From Xanthomonas sp. GPE 39 (GTDB lineage: Bacteria; Pseudomonadota; Gammaproteobacteria; Xanthomonadales; Xanthomonadaceae), in NCBI RefSeq assembly GCF_000963005.1, contig NZ_JZHZ01000007.1:2435511-2477711 (forward strand): a stretch of 42,201 nucleotides of DNA, read 5' to 3'. Each line of letters begins with the position of its first letter. Position 1 is the first letter of the stretch. Both the position numbers and the translations under genes were made by a program. Positions 38,557 to 42,201 of this stretch are shown here, one piece after another. Below the pieces are notes generated by a model that was given only the letters and a program-made list of their open reading frames with translations, did no database searches and was not told where the DNA came from.

Positions 38557-39060
38557 ATGAAACGCAGCCTTCTTCTCTTTGTCAGCGCCCTGCTCGCCGG
38601 TCCGGCACTGGCCCAGACCGCCGCTTCCGACAATGCCAGCGAAGCGGCCAAGCGCAAACTCGACCTGAGCGTACCGCAGCCGCCACCGATCACCTACGGC
38701 TCCCAACCCGGCTACAAAGCCGACCCGCCGGGCGCCTACTACGGCGATACCAGCGGCACCTCGGCCTCTGCCCAGAAAGCAGCGGCGGCCAGGGCACGGG
38801 CCGAAGCGGAACAGGCGCAGGCCGAGCGCTGCAACGGCGACCTCCACGGCGCTGTCGCCACTGGCATCGGTTATTCAAAGCAAGGCGGCAACAGCAACTA
38901 CCAGGCCGCCAACCTGAACATGTGCAAGACCTCTTACAACGACGACGGCAAGCCACGGCACATGGGCATCAGCATCAGCGTCGAGCGCGGTGCAGGCTCG
39001 CTATTCGGTCGTGGTTATTATCCAGGAGGCGGCTACGGCCCACCGCCATTTGGCTGGTAA
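38557..39060 (+). CDS. Small secreted protein with Gly/Pro-rich C-terminus, unknown function
   Basis: 167 residues from the ATG at 38557, which begins a signal peptide (MKRSLLLFVSALLAGPALAQ, cleavage near ALA-QT). The middle is Ala/Glu/Gln-rich and probably helical (AAARARAEAEQAQAERCNGD). Two cysteines (about 97 and 127) could form a disulfide around a conserved-looking segment, AVATGIGYSKQGGNSNYQAA. The tail is GRGYYPGGGYGPPPFGW. No family is recognised. Upstream in-frame codons lack a signal peptide and are left out. It is the last chromosomal gene before the integrated element. Confidence 0.78.
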   Translation: MKRSLLLFVSALLAGPALAQTAASDNASEAAKRKLDLSVPQPPPITYGSQPGYKADPPGAYYGDTSGTSASAQKAAAARARAEAEQAQAERCNGDLHGAVATGIGYSKQGGNSNYQAANLNMCKTSYNDDGKPRHMGISISVERGAGSLFGRGYYPGGGYGPPPFGW

Positions 39061-39462
39061 CCGCAGCTCTGGCGGTTTGTAAATGCCTACCGAATGCCTA
39101 CTCAGGCGATGCGGCTAATCATCTAGCTGCGTAAGCCGCGCACTGCGGGGCCTGCATCTTCAGCGTTGGGCGCAGCCGATGGCGGTGTACAGGCGTACGA
39201 ATTTCAGGCCAGGCTGACGGCAGCTTACGGTATTTAGCCAATGCTGATCGTCGGCAGTATTCACCGGCCTGACATAAGTTTGGCCACGATGCTACGAACT
39301 GATTTGTTATAGCAGTGGTATGCGCTGAGCGATCCGTCGTCGGTGACCACAACAGAGCGTTTGCAAGCCATCGCAAGGGCGCAAAGACCACGCCGACTCG
39401 ATGATTGCGGAGCGGTTCGAATATTGCGGAGCGCCAAAATTATCCGAAACGCTTGCAGTACA
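39061..39462. other. Gene-poor chromosomal flank left of the attachment site
   Basis: About 400 bp with no supported gene. Short frames exist on the minus strand (for example 39119-39391), but none has a ribosome site, known motif or typical composition. It contains an 11-bp direct repeat and a doubled atgcctac (39083-39090 and 39094-39101). It may be degraded sequence at the edge of the insertion. Confidence 0.4.
39404..39433. repeat. 11-bp direct repeat beside the attachment site
   Basis: ATTGCGGAGCG occurs at 39404-39414 and again at 39423-39433, a 19-bp period, 30-60 bp left of the tRNA fragment. The spacing is close to two helical turns, so it could be a protein-binding site, but chance or old duplication is possible. 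Confidence 0.5.
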
Positions 39463-39488
39463 TGGAGCGGGCGATGGGAACAGAACCC
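39463..39488 (-). other. Probable attachment site (att): 3' end fragment of a tRNA-Gly gene
   Basis: Read on the minus strand, these 26 bases end ...TTCCCATCGCCCGCTCCA: the 3' half of a T-stem, the acceptor strand CGCCCGC, discriminator T (usual for bacterial tRNA-Gly) and CCA. By memory of gammaproteobacterial tRNA-Gly genes the last 18 bases match exactly and the T-loop differs at two bases. The rest of the tRNA, which would lie at 39489 onward, is absent. Tyrosine recombinases commonly insert at tRNA 3' ends and leave such a duplicated end on the far side. Orientation implies the element extends to the right and the intact tRNA lies beyond 42201. Confidence 0.72.
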
Positions 39489-39609
39489 GACTCACCCCAC
39501 CCCATTGATCCACCTAGATTTCAAGCGGAACAAGGAACCCAAAAACAACACGCGCATTGATGGTTTCAAGCTCATTTATAAAGCCGCAATCATTGACGTA
39601 TATAGTTTC

Positions 39610-39629
39610 TCGATAAAATAACTTATCGA
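39610..39629. repeat. Inverted repeat TCGATAA-n6-TTATCGA upstream of the integrase
   Basis: A perfect 7-bp inverted repeat with a 6-base spacer, and a third copy of TTATCGA at 39664-39670. It lies between the attachment site and the integrase promoter, where arm-type integrase sites, excisionase sites or a repressor operator would be expected. Confidence 0.65.
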
Positions 39630-39630
39630 A

Positions 39631-39657
39631 TTCAAACTGAAAATTGAGGTGTTTGAA
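39631..39657. repeat. Inverted repeat TTCAAAC-n13-GTTTGAA upstream of the integrase
   Basis: Perfect 7-bp arms separated by 13 bases, one base after the previous inverted repeat. The spacing fits a dimeric DNA-binding protein better than a transcript hairpin. Confidence 0.6.
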
Positions 39658-39718
39658 CAAGAATTATCGAGACCACCTTAGGCAAGCACACGCACGAAAT
39701 TTCTGTCTTATTTTATCA

Positions 39719-39746
39719 TTGACAGAAAATTCCCTCCCCTTATCAA
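39719..39746 (+). promoter_or_regulatory. Probable integrase promoter
   Basis: TTGACA (39719-39724), 16-base spacer, TATCAA (39741-39746): a perfect -35 and four of six -10 bases, about 30 bp upstream of the integrase ATG. The stretch 39541-39775 is markedly AT-rich compared with the chromosome. Confidence 0.55.
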
Positions 39747-39775
39747 ACGTCTACCTCCTCAACATTAGATCGTAG

Positions 39776-41167
39776 ATGCGCTTTAAACATTCCCAACTTC
39801 ATCAATATTTGCAACACCCCAAAGGCCAGTTATTTATCCGAAGCATTCGCATCGGCAAAGTCGAATTCACAGATATCGTCGTTCAAGACCGGGCTGGCGC
39901 ACTTCACCTTCAGGATCTGGTCCAAGCGACTTACGACCATCATGAAAAGCTGCGACGGCTTCGCCGATCTGGAACGCGCTATCCCGAACCACTGCCCCTG
40001 GCCACTCCGGCTCGGTTGCTCTCCGAGGAGGTCGATGACTTTCTGAAAGACAAGGAACGGCAGAACCTTCGCACCGCCACAATTGAAGCCTACCGCCGCA
40101 CGCTTGCCATCCTGCAACGCGTGAGTGGCGACACCTCCGTTGCTCGGATTGATCATACGCACATCTACCAGATGTGGGACTTGCTGCGATGGGCTCCCCA
40201 AGACTTCATGGCCAACCCAAAGCATCAGTGGTTGAGCGTCGAAGCCTTGATTGCCAAGGGGCAGCAGCAGGGACGGGCGCAACCGGCGAACGCAACATTG
40301 GAACTGCATCGGCGCTTCCTCGCGTCCTTCTTCAACACCTTGGTCAAAGCTCGTGCCATCCCACACTCTCCGATAGATGCGTTCAAGCCGGCCAGAGAAG
40401 AGCTACTGGCTGATCAGGATGAGCCCGAGCGGCTGCTTTCAGCCGAGGAGATCCAGAAGATCTTCAACCCCGAGACCTTCGTGCCTTGGGCCAAGAAGTA
40501 TCCGCACCGCTGGTGGTGTCCGCTCATTGCGCTTTTCACGGGCGCTCGGATTAATGAGATCGCGCAGCTCAAAGCCAACGACGTCGTCCAAGATCAAGGC
40601 GTGTGGTGCTTCTCGATCCAGAAGACCGTGGACGAAGATCTCGCGCAAAGTGCGGGTAAGCGCAGCCGGCAAAGCCTGAAAGGCAAGAGCGCGATCCGTA
40701 AGGTGCCGATCCACCCAAGCCTCATCCAGGCCGGCTTTCTCGACTTCTTGGCCGACGTCAAGGCGTCTGGGCACCCTCGCCTCTTTCCTAACCTATCGGC
40801 CGGCACCTGCCGCAAGACGGGTGAACCGAACGGGCGCTACAGCCAGGGCTTCGTCAACCAGTTTGCGGCTTACTTAAAGGGCTTAGGCTTTGGCAAAGGC
40901 ATCGAGTCGCATGCCTTCCGGCATACGCTTGCCACGGAGCTGGATGCCAAAGGCGTGCGGGTTGAGCACATTGCCCTCATCACCGGCCATGCCCTCAACA
41001 AGAAAGCCCCCGTGCTGCAGGACAACTATGTCCACAAATCGGCAGGAAACACACGGAAGATCCAAGTTGAAGCATTAGGCCACTATCAGCCCGCTGTGAC
41101 GCTGCCGAGCTATATGCGCGGACAGTTCAGAGAACGGCTGAGGAAGGGGGCGAGGATGTATGCCTAA
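39776..41167 (+). CDS. Tyrosine recombinase (site-specific integrase)
   Basis: 463 residues. A phage-type integrase expected to insert and excise the surrounding element. The N-terminal part has an arm-binding-like region (1-70) and a SAM-like core-binding domain (about 85-215). The catalytic domain has the first Arg in LFTGARINEIAQL (about 258-270), a Lys in the beta-hairpin region, HAFRHTLATEL (the His-x2-Arg motif, about 380), ITGHALN (His) and nucleophile Tyr in LQDNYVH (about 420). All catalytic residues are present. Start ATG 39776 has only a weak ribosome site. The adjoining tRNA-Gly fragment is the presumed target. Similarity to large integrases with about 450 residues found in islands rather than to lambda Int. 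Confidence 0.92.
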   Translation: MRFKHSQLHQYLQHPKGQLFIRSIRIGKVEFTDIVVQDRAGALHLQDLVQATYDHHEKLRRLRRSGTRYPEPLPLATPARLLSEEVDDFLKDKERQNLRTATIEAYRRTLAILQRVSGDTSVARIDHTHIYQMWDLLRWAPQDFMANPKHQWLSVEALIAKGQQQGRAQPANATLELHRRFLASFFNTLVKARAIPHSPIDAFKPAREELLADQDEPERLLSAEEIQKIFNPETFVPWAKKYPHRWWCPLIALFTGARINEIAQLKANDVVQDQGVWCFSIQKTVDEDLAQSAGKRSRQSLKGKSAIRKVPIHPSLIQAGFLDFLADVKASGHPRLFPNLSAGTCRKTGEPNGRYSQGFVNQFAAYLKGLGFGKGIESHAFRHTLATELDAKGVRVEHIALITGHALNKKAPVLQDNYVHKSAGNTRKIQVEALGHYQPAVTLPSYMRGQFRERLRKGARMYA

Positions 41168-41268
41168 GGCATGGAATACCAGCCCAAGACAACCATCGTG
41201 GTTTGCCGACCTTGACAGCGCTTTACGCTGCCCTATAGGTGTTGCCTTACGAAAACGGAAATAACCTC

Positions 41269-41631
41269 ATGACACCCGATGAATTTTGGACAAAGGCCTT
41301 TTTAGCCGCTCTTACGCGCGTTTCGCCCAAGCGCGCAGAGCGGGAGGCATTGAAGGCGACCAGGGTATTTGAGCAACATCTAGCGCTCGCGAATATGCAC
41401 GACGAAACCATCTCTCGACCCAGCATCAACCCCGGCAGAGTTTGTGCATCGACGGAGGTAGCATCCATAAAAGCAGCTCCTCGCAAAGGAAGGCGCGACA
41501 ACAGGAATGGGGACGCCGCCAAGCTAACACCAGACCGTAAAAAAACGATTCAAGCTGCAGCTCCAAAAAAAAAGATTAGACGAGACATCGTTTCCATGCC
41601 CAGGAAGTCTGTCCGCAAATTTTCATACTAA
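41269..41631 (+). CDS. Small basic protein of unknown function in the integrated element
   Basis: 120 residues from the ATG at 41269 (GGA about nine bases upstream; an in-frame GTG at 41239 is possible). The N-terminal 50 residues look folded and helical (MTPDEFWTKAFLAALTRVSP). The C-terminal half is strongly basic and low in hydrophobics (APRKGRRDNRNGD, AAPKKKIRRD), as in nucleic-acid-binding tails. Codon use is more AT-rich than in the chromosomal genes. I recognise no family. It follows the integrase by 100 bp, and its stop overlaps the stop of the next, opposite gene. Confidence 0.6.
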   Translation: MTPDEFWTKAFLAALTRVSPKRAEREALKATRVFEQHLALANMHDETISRPSINPGRVCASTEVASIKAAPRKGRRDNRNGDAAKLTPDRKKTIQAAAPKKKIRRDIVSMPRKSVRKFSY

Positions 41632-41855
41632 CGCCGCTTTGCAAAGCGCATTCCAGGCAAACGACTCAGCTCTGAGCTTAGTTTAGCCTTTGATGTGAGA
41701 TGTTCTCGCAACTCAAAGATCAGCTCACGCAAATCTGCTGTGCTCTCACTAAATGCAAAAAAAGAACCGTTGGCTGTTGCAACTATGGCGCTCATCTGCT
41801 CATCCTTTCCGTCGCAGAGGAATTGGATATAACGATCAAATTCGTCTATATTCAC
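41628..41855 (-). CDS. Small protein of unknown function, translationally coupled to the upstream gene
   Basis: 75 residues from GTG 41855, which overlaps the preceding stop as GTGA and has AAAGG five bases upstream; an in-frame GTG at 41861 would add two residues. Acidic N-terminal half and basic C-terminus (LSRLPGMRFAKRR). A beta segment (MSAIVATANGSFFAFSES) is followed by a helix (TADLRELIFELREHLT), an arrangement seen in small regulatory or antitoxin-like proteins, but no family is recognised. AT-rich composition fits the integrated element. Confidence 0.6.
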   Translation of the reverse strand: MNIDEFDRYIQFLCDGKDEQMSAIVATANGSFFAFSESTADLRELIFELREHLTSKAKLSSELSRLPGMRFAKRR

Positions 41856-42201
41856 GCCCACCTTTCGCCATACTTTTTTTCTAAATCAAGCATAGCAACG
41901 GCGAACCCAAAAAACTGAGCAGGGGACCAGTTTTCTGGCATTTCAAAATTTATTCTCCCTGGCGCAGCCTTTTCTTTTGATCTCAGCCCAGGTGCATAAC
42001 GCTTCAAAAACTCAAGTCCAACAAGGAGATTTCTTTTCCCGGCAAAGCTTCGGCCCGGCTCACGCTTCTTGCTTTCAAAGAATCCACCTTTTCGATGAGT
42101 TCCAAGCACATATGGCTCTATAACAAGCTTAGAGCGTGTTATGAACTTTGAAGTAGAGACGTTGCATTTCCAAGCATGAGCATTGAGAAGACAACGAAGT
42201 G
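41852..42201 (-). CDS. Unknown protein, C-terminal part (5' end off the right edge)
   Basis: The frame is open from its stop at 41852 to the window edge, giving at least 115 residues. An internal GTG at 42109 would give 85 residues, but the sequence upstream (NAHAWKCNVSTSKFITRSK) has the same coding character, so the gene probably continues. Visible features are a basic middle (FFESKKREPGRSFAGKRN), an Asn-Leu-Leu-Val-Gly-Leu helix and a hydrophobic-to-charged end (FFGFAVAMLDLEKKYGERWA). No family recognised. It is coupled to the 75-residue gene by a four-base overlap, so the two products probably act together. Confidence 0.6.
   Translation of the reverse strand, partial: LRCLLNAHAWKCNVSTSKFITRSKLVIEPYVLGTHRKGGFFESKKREPGRSFAGKRNLLVGLEFLKRYAPGLRSKEKAAPGRINFEMPENWSPAQFFGFAVAMLDLEKKYGERWA

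Noticed and set aside
39119-39391. 90-codon minus-strand frame
   Set aside because: No ribosome site, no motif and no neighbouring operon; likely chance in noncoding DNA.
39463-39540. A complete tRNA gene on the minus strand
   Set aside because: Only the T-arm 3' half and acceptor strand are present. The bases to the right do not form an anticodon or D arm, so it is a fragment.

Overview
The window is mostly a GC-rich, densely packed gammaproteobacterial chromosome. Gene content and order (Pil-Chp type IV pilus chemosensory genes beside gshB and tonB, an Oar-like TonB-dependent receptor, tsaB beside a DinG/YoaA helicase, a PBP1b gene, a monofunctional RelA, a pqqABCDE operon, hrpA, dps, recQ) point to the family Xanthomonadaceae, most likely Xanthomonas or a close relative. 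The species cannot be fixed from the sequence alone.

Layout. (1) 1-7836, minus strand: the Pil-Chp operon read as pilG, pilH, pilI, pilJ, chpA; chpA runs off the left edge. (2) 8079-13218, plus strand: gshB, a tonB gene overlapping its stop codon, then a large Oar-like TonB-dependent receptor. (3) 13272-19504, minus strand: tsaB, a YoaA/DinG-type Fe-S helicase, a small TPR lipoprotein and PBP1b. (4) 19598-25509: a two-domain glycosyltransferase on the plus strand facing a membrane-anchored TPR protein and relA on the minus strand. (5) 25799-29015, plus strand: pqqA, B, C, D, E, with ATGA overlaps between C/D and D/E; no pqqF is present. (6) 29115-31417, plus strand: a small secreted protein and a ClC-type anion channel/transporter with a C-terminal CBS region. 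(7) 31565-39060: hrpA (minus), then dps, recQ and a small secreted Gly/Pro-rich protein (plus).

(8) From about 39463 the character changes. An 18-base exact copy (26 bases with two differences) of what I recognise as the 3' end of a tRNA-Gly gene lies on the minus strand without the rest of the tRNA. It is followed by an AT-rich stretch with inverted repeats, a good promoter and a tyrosine recombinase (39776-41167). Three unrecognised small genes follow, the last running off the right edge. I read this as the left end of an integrated element (genomic island, ICE or prophage) whose other end and intact tRNA-Gly should lie beyond 42201.

How the parts work together: the Pil-Chp genes control type IV pilus extension and retraction; TonB and the Oar-like receptor form an outer-membrane uptake pair candidate; PBP1b and the glycosyltransferase serve the envelope; RelA and Dps serve stress responses; the pqq operon makes the redox cofactor of periplasmic dehydrogenases. 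The most unusual material is the element at the right end with its unknown genes, and the very long acidic linkers inside ChpA.
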